Below are positions 17,579 to 27,808 of a DNA stretch of 64,000 nt, piece by piece (the stretch's first letter is position 1; every line of letters starts with the position of its first letter). The notes beneath the pieces are model-generated. The model was not told the DNA's origin. It ran no database searches and was given only the letters and a program-made list of their open reading frames with translations. This stretch comes from Planctomycetaceae bacterium (GTDB lineage Bacteria; Planctomycetota; Planctomycetia; Pirellulales; Pirellulaceae). The position numbers were made by a program, and so were the translations under genes. Location of the stretch: NCBI GenBank assembly GCA_020638975.1, contig JACKHN010000009.1, positions 1 through 64,000 on the forward strand, written 5' to 3'.

Positions 17579-18765
17579 TGAGCGAGTCTTCGATGAGCGC
17601 ACGAGACAACACCTTTATCGACGCCTATGGCCTCGAACTGACCAACGACCTGGAGGCGACCTATGCCGAACCAGTTCAGCAGGAGTCCGTGGCACAAGGA
17701 CCCGTGCAGCCTGACGAGTCGGAACGCCATCGGCGATCCCACCGATTCGATGCCGCCGCACAACGTCGAAATCTGCGTGGTCCTCACTTCGATATGCGAC
17801 GAGTTATTTCGCAAACGAACGAGGAGGCATTGGCTCTAGGCGCATTTGATACCAGCGTTATCGACGTCGGAGCAGGTTGGTCGCCGCCGCCTGCCGCGAC
17901 ACAGCCGACAATCGAAGAAGCCGTCGCTAGCGAAGAGTATGAGGAAGCCGTCGAACCGCTTGCGGACGTCGTCACCAAAGTTGTCAGGCAAACGGAAACG
18001 CCTGCGACGACCGAGGAAGAAGTTACCGTTTCGACACCGCCAGCCGTTGCTGAACTCGAGCCACCGACAGCACCGCCCGCCGCCACGATCGAGCCAGATG
18101 AGCGTTTCGCACCGGTCTGGGAAGTCGATCGTTTCCAGTGGCCCGACGAGATCGAACAACTATTTAAGGCACAAACCGAATACTTTGACTATGCCGGCAA
18201 AAAACTAGTCGCCGCAAGCCGTGAGGGCTTGAACATCTTGGCCGTCACCTCGGCGCATCGTGGTGAAGGAAGCACGACACTAGCATTGTGCCTCGCTCGC
18301 GCTGCTGCTGGTGCAGGTGCAAAGGTCGGCCTGTTGGACGGCAATCTGAATCGTTCGGAACTCGGCGAAAAGCTAGGCGTGGACTTCGGCAGCGGCTGGC
18401 AAAGCGCTGCCGCCTTCGAAGAACCACTGGCCGAAGCCGCTATCACCGGACTGGAAGAAGGCATCACGCTGTTCCCTTCTGCAGCGGGACCGGTCTCGGA
18501 TATCAAATCGCTTGGCGATGAACGCGTCGGGCAAGTCTTTCGAGCCGCAGCAGCAAGTTTCGATCTATTGATCGTTGACGTCGGCACCGCCGATCTAGGA
18601 AGGAACGTCGAGACGCTGGACGCAGCAATCGTCGCCCGCGACGTGCGGCGCACATCGGAAGAAGAAACTCTGGCTGTCGCGGCGGCACTTCGCAAGTGTG
18701 GCGTGAAAGCCGTGGGGATCGCCGAGAACTTCAGCAGTTCGCAAGCGAATCGTGCGGCAGCCTAA
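17575..18765 (+). CDS. CpsD/Wzc-like P-loop protein with degenerate Walker motifs
   Basis: The 396-residue protein has a disordered acidic first half (to about 180) and a MinD/CpsD-like nucleotide-binding fold in the second half: NILAVTSAHRGEGSTTLALC, then VGLLDGNLNRSELGEKLG and LLIVDVGTA. In BY-kinases the P-loop reads GEGK(S/T)T and the second motif has D-x-D; here the lysine is replaced by serine and the second Asp by Asn. No C-terminal tyrosine cluster is present. It may be a pseudo-enzyme regulating polysaccharide export with its coupled membrane partner. Start is ATG 17575 (a second ATG follows directly). The family call is good; catalytic activity is doubtful. Confidence 0.7.
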   Translation: MMSESSMSARDNTFIDAYGLELTNDLEATYAEPVQQESVAQGPVQPDESERHRRSHRFDAAAQRRNLRGPHFDMRRVISQTNEEALALGAFDTSVIDVGAGWSPPPAATQPTIEEAVASEEYEEAVEPLADVVTKVVRQTETPATTEEEVTVSTPPAVAELEPPTAPPAATIEPDERFAPVWEVDRFQWPDEIEQLFKAQTEYFDYAGKKLVAASREGLNILAVTSAHRGEGSTTLALCLARAAAGAGAKVGLLDGNLNRSELGEKLGVDFGSGWQSAAAFEEPLAEAAITGLEEGITLFPSAAGPVSDIKSLGDERVGQVFRAAAASFDLLIVDVGTADLGRNVETLDAAIVARDVRRTSEEETLAVAAALRKCGVKAVGIAENFSSSQANRAAA

Positions 18766-19109
18766 AACGGCGCACGCGGCAATACGGTTCCGCAGTACAA
18801 GCATCTCCCGCGTTTGGCATTGTTGGTGCGTCCACAACCAGAGCACGCTTGTTTCACGGTGGCAATCTTTCCATCCAGCTTGCCGTCTCGCAAATCAATC
18901 TCTTCGATCTTCGCAATCAGTTCTTCCTCTGTCACACCAAGCTTTTCGCTCAGCAGTTCCCACATGGCCGCGCAGGAAAGCGACAGGGCATCAATCGTTG
19001 ATTGAGTACGAGCAATATCATGCCGAACCTGATCAGTGCGACGGTTAGCATCCTCGGCAGTAGACCGTGCGTCGTGAATCTGCGATTGCTGAATCAAGTC
19101 CCACAGCAT
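18762..19109 (-). CDS. Small zinc-ribbon protein
   Basis: A 115-residue protein with an N-terminal helical coiled segment (about 10-50), a middle helix pair, and a C-terminal four-cysteine zinc ribbon with CSGCGRTN and CLYCGTVL. AGGAGG sits seven bases before the ATG at 19109. It overlaps the CpsD-like gene tail to tail by four bases. I do not know its partner; a zinc ribbon on a coiled coil suggests a nucleic-acid or protein adaptor. Confidence 0.75.
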   Translation of the reverse strand: MLWDLIQQSQIHDARSTAEDANRRTDQVRHDIARTQSTIDALSLSCAAMWELLSEKLGVTEEELIAKIEEIDLRDGKLDGKIATVKQACSGCGRTNNAKRGRCLYCGTVLPRAPF

Positions 19110-19223
19110 GGGTGAACCTCCTAAACTCTTCGGCGAAGTGAGCCATCATGGTAAGCGATTCGAGGTTAGGCAGCCAATCTTGGCTAACCGACAGAAAACT
19201 CACTTGACATCCACTTGCCTGCT

Positions 19224-20231
19224 TCAAGCGTGGTAGCTTCGATACCAATCGACAAACTTCCGAACACCTTCTTCGATAGGTGTCTTCGGCTGGAAGCCAA
19301 CATCTCGGATCAAATCATCGACATCGGCGTAAGTTGCGGGAACATCGCCGGGTTGAATTGGGAGCATGTTCTTCTCAGCCTTGCAACCAAGCGATTGTTC
19401 GATCACTTCGATCAAGGTGAGCAGTTCGACGGGCTGGTTGTTGCCAATGTTATAGAGTCGATATGGCGCGAGACTCGTGCCAGGGTCGGGTTGGTCGCCG
19501 CTCCACACAGAGTTTGGTTCGGCGATGTGATCGGCCGTGCGGATGACACCTTCCACAATGTCGTCGATATACGTGAAATCTCGCTGCATCTGACCGTGGT
19601 TATAAACGTCGATCGGTCGCCCTGCGACAATCGCCTCGGTGAACTTGAAGAGTGCCATATCAGGACGTCCCCAAGGTCCGTACACGGTAAAAAACCGCAG
19701 TCCCGTCGTCGGCAGCCGGTACAAGTGGCTGTACGTGTGGGCCATTAACTCGTTGGCCTTCTTCGAAGCCGCATACAAGCTGACGGGATGGTCGACGTTA
19801 TCATGCACCGAAAACGGCATCTTTGTATTTGCGCCGTAAACGGAACTCGAGGAAGCATAGACCAAGTGCTTCACGTCGTGATGCCGACAGCCCTCGAGGA
19901 TGTTCGCAAAGCCAACGAGGTTGCTTTGGACATACGCACCTGGATTCTCAAGCGAATACCGAACTCCCGCTTGTGCAGCCAGATGAATCACCACTTCCGG
20001 ATGGGCCTCGGAGAACAGTCGCTGGAGACTGGTGTCGTCTGCAATGTCTAGCTGTTGAAACTCGAATCCCTTCCGGCCTTCGAGCTGCCTAAGCCGATCG
20101 CGTTTCAATTGCACACTGTAATAGTCGTTTAGGTTATCAATCCCAACGACTCGATCCCCACGATCAAGTAGCTTCGCGGCGACATGATAGCCGATGAAGC
20201 CAGCGGCACCTGTAACGAGAAAGTGTGTCAT
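19224..20231 (-). CDS. UDP-glucuronate 4-epimerase-like SDR enzyme
   Basis: A 335-residue extended short-chain dehydrogenase. It opens with the NAD-binding GAAGFIGYH, has the catalytic SSSSVYG and YAASKKANE (Tyr and Lys of YxxxK), and FFTVYGPWGRPDMALFKF, the pattern of UDP-glucuronate 4-epimerases (Gae/LspL/Cap1J type), which make UDP-galacturonate for capsule or lipopolysaccharide. No signal peptide, so cytoplasmic. A 67-residue basic-tailed gene lies nine bases upstream and is probably co-transcribed. A related epimerase is at 55402. Exact sugar specificity is inferred from motif resemblance only. Confidence 0.88.
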   Translation of the reverse strand: MTHFLVTGAAGFIGYHVAAKLLDRGDRVVGIDNLNDYYSVQLKRDRLRQLEGRKGFEFQQLDIADDTSLQRLFSEAHPEVVIHLAAQAGVRYSLENPGAYVQSNLVGFANILEGCRHHDVKHLVYASSSSVYGANTKMPFSVHDNVDHPVSLYAASKKANELMAHTYSHLYRLPTTGLRFFTVYGPWGRPDMALFKFTEAIVAGRPIDVYNHGQMQRDFTYIDDIVEGVIRTADHIAEPNSVWSGDQPDPGTSLAPYRLYNIGNNQPVELLTLIEVIEQSLGCKAEKNMLPIQPGDVPATYADVDDLIRDVGFQPKTPIEEGVRKFVDWYRSYHA

Positions 20232-20240
20232 TCCCTGCTT

Positions 20241-20444
20241 CTAAGCAGCCTTTCGCTTCGACGATGAATTCTTGCGCGCCGATGTCATGGGGACAATCTG
20301 CATAACATCGACCTTGCCGCGTTCGAGTTGTTCAACGCGTTCGGTTAAACGATCGAGGAAATCCGTAATCTCGGCGGCAGCCGCTTCGCCGAGGTGTACC
20401 GACAAAGCCTTACGGCTTCTGTAGCTTAGTTCAAGTTCCTTCAT
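20241..20444 (-). CDS. Small basic-tailed hypothetical protein
   Basis: From ATG 20444 the protein has 67 residues. GGGAG lies eight bases upstream, which supports this start over the longer one at 20492. It has a helical middle (EAAAAEITDFLDRLTERVEQLER) typical of a short coiled coil, then a tail ending in KNSSSKRKAA. It lies directly upstream of the epimerase gene. Function unknown. Confidence 0.6.
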   Translation of the reverse strand: MKELELSYRSRKALSVHLGEAAAAEITDFLDRLTERVEQLERGKVDVMQIVPMTSARKNSSSKRKAA

Positions 20445-20548
20445 CTCATCTACTCCCAATCCGCGTTGGACGACAACTTGGGAACGTTTCACTTTTGTAG
20501 GAGGCTACTTTCAACCCAGATTACTGGGTATTCCGGCGCAGCAGCTAG

Positions 20549-20709
20549 CCGATATTAGGCCCGTGCTTTAGCACGGGTTTGCATCGGCAAACCAACACCT
20601 CCCGCGCTCTCCAGCCTGCGGTCGCAAAGCGACCGCAGGCTGGAGAGCTGCGCGGGAGAACGGACGGTCGTCCACCTAACCCGACGTGAACGTCGGGCCT
20701 AGTATCGGC
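20549..20709. repeat. Nested palindromic element
   Basis: The outer arms GCCGATATTAGGCCCG (20549-20564) and its near-perfect complement (20694-20709, 15 of 16) enclose three further hairpins: CCCGTGCT/AGCACGGG, an 18-bp perfect stem around 20607-20647 with an outer CTCCCGCG/CGCGGGAG step (20599-20658), and CCCGACGT/ACGTCGGG. The 161-bp unit lies in the glmS-epimerase gap and has no coding capacity. It looks like a non-autonomous palindromic element; no flanking duplication was found. Confidence 0.75.
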
Positions 20710-20764
20710 TCCGCCGTAATCGTCCCAGATCTTGCTCCCACGTAATGGCAACGCTCATCAAAAC

Positions 20765-22639
<1,875 letters not shown>

Positions 22640-22776
22640 TTCCGTGTTGCTCCAACGAGTCCGAATGGACAAGATTTTGGTTCGAGATCAGACAAGGGGG
22701 CGGATAGTAGCAAAACCGGGTGGTTGCTCGAAGACCAGTCTGTCGCACGAATGTACTGCGGTGTGAGCCCGCTAGC

Positions 22777-22909
22777 AGGGCTTTTCATTTGTTGAAGTTG
22801 CACAAGATGTACGACGGGCCTCCGGGCCCGTCGAATAACGACTTAGATTCATCGACGGGCTCGGAGGCCCGTCGTACAAACCTCTCAGTTTGAAAAACTG
22901 AAAGGCCCT
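22777..22909. mobile_element. 133-bp non-autonomous element, copy 1, with 12-bp target duplication
   Basis: The element starts AGGGCTTTTCA and ends TGAAAGGCCCT, so its ends form imperfect terminal inverted repeats. It is flanked by direct repeats GAGCCCGCTAGC at 22765-22776 and 22910-22921. Inside, a 27-bp stem with one mismatch (TGTACGACGGGCC... paired with its complement) carries a 17-base loop. A second copy lies at 42946-43078 with the loop in the opposite orientation. There is no coding capacity. Non-autonomous mobilisation by a transposase elsewhere is inferred. Confidence 0.85.
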
Positions 22910-22998
22910 GAGCCCGCTAGCTGCCGACTGTCATAAGCGACACCGTCTGTGTAGTCTGGTAGTTTCCCTGATGAAATACACATGAGCTTGAGGATTTG

Positions 22999-24327
22999 AT
23001 GCCCACACACGAGCAATCGCTAGCAACTGCGATCGCGGAAAAATCCGCGAGCATTGGGATCGTTGGCTTAGGCTACGTCGGCTTGCCGTTAGTTCGAGCC
23101 TTTATTGAAGTCGGTTTCACGACGTACGGCTTCGATCTGGATTCGCGCAAAGTGAATCGACTGCTCGCTGGGGAAAGTTATATCAAGCATCTTCCGAGCG
23201 AGTGGATCGCATCGAGCGTTCAAGACAAGAAGTTCGTGCCGACATCCGACATGCAACGTTTGAGCGAACCGGACACCATCTTAATCTGCGTGCCGACGCC
23301 CCTAACCGACAGCCGCGATCCCGATTTGAGCTACGTCGAATCGACCGCCCGCCAGATCGCCGCGACCTTGCGACCGGGGCAGCTGATCGTCCTTGAAAGC
23401 ACAACGTACCCGGGGACGACTCGTGACGTGATGTTGCCGATTCTAGAAGAGTCTGGCCTGATCGCCGGTCAAGATTTCTTTGTGGCTTACAGCCCAGAGC
23501 GAGAAGATCCAGGCAACCCCGATCACTCTGCACAGCGGATCCCCAAGGTTGTCGGCGGTATGGATCCGGCAAGCCTGCAACTCGCTCTCGCTCTTTATTC
23601 ACACGCCGTTGTCGAAACAGTTCCCGTATCGAGTTGCGAAGTCGCCGAAGCGTGCAAGATTTTGGAGAACACTTATCGCTCGGTGAACATCGCAATGGTG
23701 AACGAACTAAAAGTACTGTTTCACCGAATGGGGCTCGATATTTGGGAAGTCATCGACGCCGCCAAAACAAAACCGTTCGGCTTCCAAGCTTTTTATCCGG
23801 GCCCCGGACTCGGCGGGCACTGCATCCCGATCGATCCGTTCTATTTGAGTTGGGTCGCGCGGCAACACGATCTTTCGACGCGTTTCATTGAACTCGCCGG
23901 CGAGATCAATACCAGCATGCCGGAGTATGTGATCGACCGCGTTACCGAAGCACTCAACAACGTCACGAAACCCGTGCGAGGTAGCAACATCGCGATCCTC
24001 GGTGTCGCCTACAAGAAAGACGTCGATGATCCTCGCGAGAGCCCCTCGTTTAAGCTACTGGAGTTGCTTCAAGCTCGCGGTGCGAATCTAAGCTACAACG
24101 ATCCCCACATTCCCACCTTGCCCTCGATGCGACATTTCACAGTGCCCGATCTGACGAGCGAAGAGCTCACGAGCGAATACCTGTCATCGCAGGACTGCGT
24201 CGTTATCGCGACGGATCATTCTTCGTACGATTGGGATTTTATCGTCGAACATGCGAGCCTCGTCATCGACACTCGTAATGCAACCCAGCACGTGACTCAG
24301 CGCCGCGAGCGCATTTACAAGGCGTAG
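22999..24327 (+). CDS. UDP-sugar 6-dehydrogenase (UDP-GlcNAc/ManNAc type)
   Basis: A 442-residue enzyme of the UDP-glucose/UDP-ManNAc dehydrogenase family, which oxidises C6 of a nucleotide sugar in two NAD-dependent steps. The N-terminal Rossmann motif GLGYVGLPL, LESTTYPGTT, SPEREDPGN, the catalytic-cysteine loop GPGLGGHCIPIDPFYL and the C-terminal GVAYKKDVDDPRESPS are all present. The SPERxDPGN and YPGTT patterns favour the WbpA/WecC branch over UDP-glucose dehydrogenase. ATG 22999 is chosen over the in-frame TTG just before it. Together with glmS and the epimerase it points to uronic-acid or amino-sugar glycan synthesis. Confidence 0.9.
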   Translation: MPTHEQSLATAIAEKSASIGIVGLGYVGLPLVRAFIEVGFTTYGFDLDSRKVNRLLAGESYIKHLPSEWIASSVQDKKFVPTSDMQRLSEPDTILICVPTPLTDSRDPDLSYVESTARQIAATLRPGQLIVLESTTYPGTTRDVMLPILEESGLIAGQDFFVAYSPEREDPGNPDHSAQRIPKVVGGMDPASLQLALALYSHAVVETVPVSSCEVAEACKILENTYRSVNIAMVNELKVLFHRMGLDIWEVIDAAKTKPFGFQAFYPGPGLGGHCIPIDPFYLSWVARQHDLSTRFIELAGEINTSMPEYVIDRVTEALNNVTKPVRGSNIAILGVAYKKDVDDPRESPSFKLLELLQARGANLSYNDPHIPTLPSMRHFTVPDLTSEELTSEYLSSQDCVVIATDHSSYDWDFIVEHASLVIDTRNATQHVTQRRERIYKA

Positions 24328-24332
24328 TGAAA

Positions 24333-24444
24333 TGTGGAGTGCTGAGACTTGTCACAGCTTTCCCATTCTGGACGCAGCCTTTTTGTTCGAGCGTCGCGGT
24401 ATGCCGGAAAATGCCAAAGCGGTGACAAGTCCCCGCAGTCCAAA
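24333..24444. repeat. Dispersed inverted-repeat element, copy 1 (TGGAGTGC family)
   Basis: The left end TGGAGTGCTGAGACTTGTCA and the right end form imperfect inverted repeats (about 22 of 27), followed inward by CAGCTTT/AAAGCGG. A second copy lies at 35957-36074. No protein-coding signal. It occupies most of the gap before recQ. Confidence 0.75.
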
Positions 24445-24541
24445 GTGCATACTTTCAGGAAAATCTTGACGTTGCCGAGATCACGCATTAACTTGATCGG
24501 CGGGCTGAAACTCATCCTTCCATCGCGAGGCAGGCTCTCTC

Positions 24542-26731
24542 ATGTCGGCAGCATCATCGAAGCAGAAGACAAACGTCGCGACACTTAAAGATGCTCTTCG
24601 TCAATATTGGGGGTACAACGACTTTCTACCCTTACAAGAAGAGGCCATGTCCTGCGTGATGGCAGGGCAAGACAGCGTCGTCGTGCTGCCAACCGGCGGC
24701 GGCAAGTCGCTGTGCTTCCAAACTCCTGCCGTCTGCCTGGACGGGCTGGCATTGGTCGTGTCACCGCTGATCTCGTTGATGAAAGATCAGGTCGATACGT
24801 TACGTTCATGCGGCGTACCAGCCGCTTTTATCAACAGCACGTTGTCTGAGCCAGAGAAACGTGAGATCGCCGATCAGATCCGTCGCCGCGAGTTAAAGCT
24901 CGTGTACGTCGCCCCCGAGCGATTGCTGTCCGAGCAAACACTCAACTTTTTCGGCACGGCTGGTATCTCGCTAATCGCCATCGACGAGGCTCATTGCATT
25001 AGTGCTTGGGGCCATGACTTTCGACCCGAGTACCGTGGCTTGCGTGTGTTGAAGCAACGGTTCCCTGGCGTCGGCATTCACGCCTACACAGCCACCGCAT
25101 CAGAGCAAGTGCGACAAGACATCGCCGAGCAACTCGGTTTGAACCAACCAAGGATGCTGGTCGGCGGATTTGATCGACCCAACTTGTCGTACCGCATCCG
25201 TCGTGCGAGCGGCAAGTTCCAACAGATCTGTGAAGTCTTAGAACGGCATCGCGGCGAATCGGGAATTGTCTATTGCATCAGCCGCAAGGAAGTCGACAAG
25301 ACTGCTGCGGGACTCGCGGGGCTAGGTTTTCGAACCGCTCCCTACCATGCCGGCATGACCGATGTTGATCGTCGCAAGAATCAAGACGCCTTCATCGGCG
25401 ACCAAGTCGATGTGATCGTCGCGACGGTCGCCTTCGGCATGGGAATCGACAAGCCGAATGTCCGCTTTGTGGTCCACGCCGGAATGCCCAAGTCGCTGGA
25501 GCATTACCAGCAAGAGAGTGGTCGTGCGGGACGTGATGGTTTGGAAGCCGAATGCACGCTGCTGTTTGGTGCCGGCGATATCGTGACCTGGCGCAGGATG
25601 CTCGACGACTCCGAACCGTCGGCTCGCGAGGGAGCACTCCGCTCGTTGGAAGCCATGCACGACTTCTGCACCAGCGTCGCCTGCCGTCACCGCGCCATCG
25701 TCGAATACTTCGGCCAGGAGTTGGACGGAGACAATTGCGGCGCGTGTGATGTCTGTCTCGGCGAGTTGGACTTGGTCGATGATCCGATCACCATCGGACA
25801 GAAGATTCTGTCGTGCGTGTTACGGTTGGAGCAGCGGTTTGGAGCGGACTATACGGCCAAGGTACTCACCGGTTCACAGGAGCAGCGAATCGTTCAAGCG
25901 GGTCACGATCAACTGAGCACCTACGGACTGCTTCGCGAAGACGGCTTGCGAACCGTGCGTGACTGGATCGAGCAATTGGTTGGCCAAGGCTTTCTCGAGA
26001 AGTCCGGCGAGTTCAACGTCTTGCAAGTCACCGATGCAGGCCAAAAACTATTAAAACGCGAGGCGGAACCACAGTTGCTGCGACCTGCCGAAAAGCAAAA
26101 GGAATCGCGAACCGTGGCGGCAGACTCTTGGGAAGGCGTCGACCGCGGATTGTTCGATCTACTGCGAACCATGCGGAGCGAGAAGGCAACCCAACAGAAC
26201 GTACCGGCATATGTCGTCTTCGGCGACGCGGCACTTCGCGATATGGCTCGGCTTCGTCCATCGACGCTGGACCGCTTTCGCAACGTCAAAGGCGTCGGCG
26301 AGAAGAAACTGGCCGACTATGGTCAAGAGTTCCTCGAGGCGATCAACAGCTACTGCCAACAGCAACAAGTGACTCAAGATGTCGCTCCGACCATCGTGGC
26401 CGCCAAACCCAAACCATCACGCAGCGGTGTCAACGCATCTTCCATCGCAGCGTTCGAACTCTTTCGGCAAGGCGCAACGATCGAAGACGTCGCCGAACGT
26501 ATGAACCGAGCACACTCTACGGTCGCGGGCTATCTGAGCGACTTCTTACGGTACGACAACATTGTGGACCCGTCGCCGTGGGTAGCAGCCGGTGTCGTTT
26601 CTCGCATCGAAGAGGCTATTGGTCAGGTGGGAAGTGAGCGATTGCAACCCATCCATGAATGCCTGGGAGGGGAGATCGGATACAACGAGATTCGTATCGT
26701 CGCGACCTGTCTCAACAATCGCGAGCAATGA
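24542..26731 (+). CDS. recQ: ATP-dependent DNA helicase RecQ
   Basis: RecQ unwinds DNA 3'-to-5' in recombination repair. The 729-residue protein has Walker A LPTGGGKSLCFQ near residue 52, the DEAH box IDEAHCISAWGHDFRPEY at about 148, QESGRAGRDG (motif VI), a zinc-binding RQC segment with CRH and CGACDVC, an HRDC-like domain (about 535-615) and an extra C-terminal winged-helix-like segment with FELFRQGATIEDVAERMNR. The last segment makes it longer than E. coli RecQ and matches the HTH_40 region seen in many bacterial RecQ proteins. Start ATG 24542. It faces a convergent minus-strand group. Confidence 0.95.
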   Translation: MSAASSKQKTNVATLKDALRQYWGYNDFLPLQEEAMSCVMAGQDSVVVLPTGGGKSLCFQTPAVCLDGLALVVSPLISLMKDQVDTLRSCGVPAAFINSTLSEPEKREIADQIRRRELKLVYVAPERLLSEQTLNFFGTAGISLIAIDEAHCISAWGHDFRPEYRGLRVLKQRFPGVGIHAYTATASEQVRQDIAEQLGLNQPRMLVGGFDRPNLSYRIRRASGKFQQICEVLERHRGESGIVYCISRKEVDKTAAGLAGLGFRTAPYHAGMTDVDRRKNQDAFIGDQVDVIVATVAFGMGIDKPNVRFVVHAGMPKSLEHYQQESGRAGRDGLEAECTLLFGAGDIVTWRRMLDDSEPSAREGALRSLEAMHDFCTSVACRHRAIVEYFGQELDGDNCGACDVCLGELDLVDDPITIGQKILSCVLRLEQRFGADYTAKVLTGSQEQRIVQAGHDQLSTYGLLREDGLRTVRDWIEQLVGQGFLEKSGEFNVLQVTDAGQKLLKREAEPQLLRPAEKQKESRTVAADSWEGVDRGLFDLLRTMRSEKATQQNVPAYVVFGDAALRDMARLRPSTLDRFRNVKGVGEKKLADYGQEFLEAINSYCQQQQVTQDVAPTIVAAKPKPSRSGVNASSIAAFELFRQGATIEDVAERMNRAHSTVAGYLSDFLRYDNIVDPSPWVAAGVVSRIEEAIGQVGSERLQPIHECLGGEIGYNEIRIVATCLNNREQ

Positions 26732-26744
26732 CCAATGGGCTGAA

Positions 26745-27332
26745 CTAAGCGATTCCGAGGACACCGCGCAGCTTGACGATCGCCTTGTACTTCTCGTCGC
26801 TGACTCGAGCTTGGGGGATTTGAAGCTCTTCAGCAATTTCACCGACGCGCCAACCCTCTCGCATCATCGAGAGAATCTGTTGCTGCCGCTCGCTCAAGCA
26901 GGACTCGCTCGCCGATACAATCTGTTCCCAAGCGTTTTCCGTTTCATCACTACAAGCGACATCACGCTGTTCGCTTCCAAACGTTTCATCAAACGTTTGG
27001 GGGCGCGGGCGGCGGCGCCAACGTTGTACGGTTCGCCAGACGGTTCGATTCAGCTCACGCCGCTCGTGCGATTCGACGTTCCCAATTGCTTCTCGCAAGC
27101 CGTCGCGAGACATCCGATCCAACAGTTCGACGAGTGCTTGCTGGGTACAATCGTCCCACTCCTGCTGCGAGATGCCAGCATTGCGCCAACTGACGGTGCA
27201 ATATCGCTCGATCTTGTCGATCGTCTCTAACTCACCCGCCGTCGCTCGACTCGAGCCGCCAACCGCGGCGGCGAACGCGACCGCACAAGCGGCGAGTCTC
27301 AAGTTTCGATTCGTAGGTGACTGTCTCGTCAT
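26745..27332 (-). CDS. Sigma-70-like protein with a signal-peptide-like N-terminus
   Basis: From ATG 27332 (AGGAG seven bases upstream) the protein has 195 residues. Residues about 10-32 (LRLAACAVAFAAAVGGSSRATAG) look like a signal peptide with an alanine-type cleavage site, which is unexpected. The rest matches an ECF-like sigma factor: a region-2-like helix set (WRNAGISQQEWDDCTQQALVELL) and a region-4 helix-turn-helix (LSERQQQILSMMREGWRVGEIAEEL). A small membrane gene lies 16 bases upstream on the same strand. It may be membrane-attached before release, or the hydrophobic segment may serve another purpose. Longer starts at 27359 and 27386 lack a good ribosome-binding site. Confidence 0.75.
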   Translation of the reverse strand: MTRQSPTNRNLRLAACAVAFAAAVGGSSRATAGELETIDKIERYCTVSWRNAGISQQEWDDCTQQALVELLDRMSRDGLREAIGNVESHERRELNRTVWRTVQRWRRRPRPQTFDETFGSEQRDVACSDETENAWEQIVSASESCLSERQQQILSMMREGWRVGEIAEELQIPQARVSDEKYKAIVKLRGVLGIA

Positions 27333-27348
27333 CGTGTATCTCCTGAGT

Positions 27349-27594
27349 TCACTCTCCATCGTTTTCCGCTTGTTCGATGCGGACATCTTTCACATCAATC
27401 GTGTGCTGGATCGATGGACGGACAAGCCTGTCGAGTTCGCCAAACACCGAGCCCCCTCCACCACGAGGCTGTTCGCGATAGTAAATGTATCCGGCCTCTT
27501 CGAGTCGAATCGCAAAGCGATGCAGTAGCCAAATGACGCCAGTCAACAATATCGCACCGATCCCGATGATCGCAATCCACATCAGCACCTGCAT
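27349..27594 (-). CDS. Small single-pass membrane protein
   Basis: An 81-residue protein from ATG 27594, with GGAG five bases upstream. A membrane segment VLMWIAIIGIGAILLTGVIW spans about 3-22, then a basic cytoplasmic-type region with YIYYREQPRGGGGSVFGELDRLVRPS and an acidic end. The 45-residue upstream extension is Cys-rich and implausible. It is 16 bases from the sigma-like gene and probably shares its transcript; it could tether that protein. No known family recognised. Confidence 0.65.
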   Translation of the reverse strand: MQVLMWIAIIGIGAILLTGVIWLLHRFAIRLEEAGYIYYREQPRGGGGSVFGELDRLVRPSIQHTIDVKDVRIEQAENDGE

Positions 27595-27808
27595 TGGTTC
27601 TCCACTCGTCGAAGCCTCACTTTGGACACCTCGGGGACAACAGACGCAGCATCCTGCGAATCTCGCTGCCAATTTGGCGGATCGACGTGCAAGTTTTGGA
27701 TGGAAGAAGCAATTCGCGGGCCAGCACATGCTGACAAGCGTGGCGGATCAGCAATAAGTCCCACGAAGAGCACAGGTTGCGAGTGCGAGCGTACTGCCGA
27801 AGCCTTGA

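Noticed and set aside
22640..22998. glmS ribozyme
   Set aside because: The region upstream of glmS is taken up mainly by the 133-bp element; no ribozyme core was recognised.
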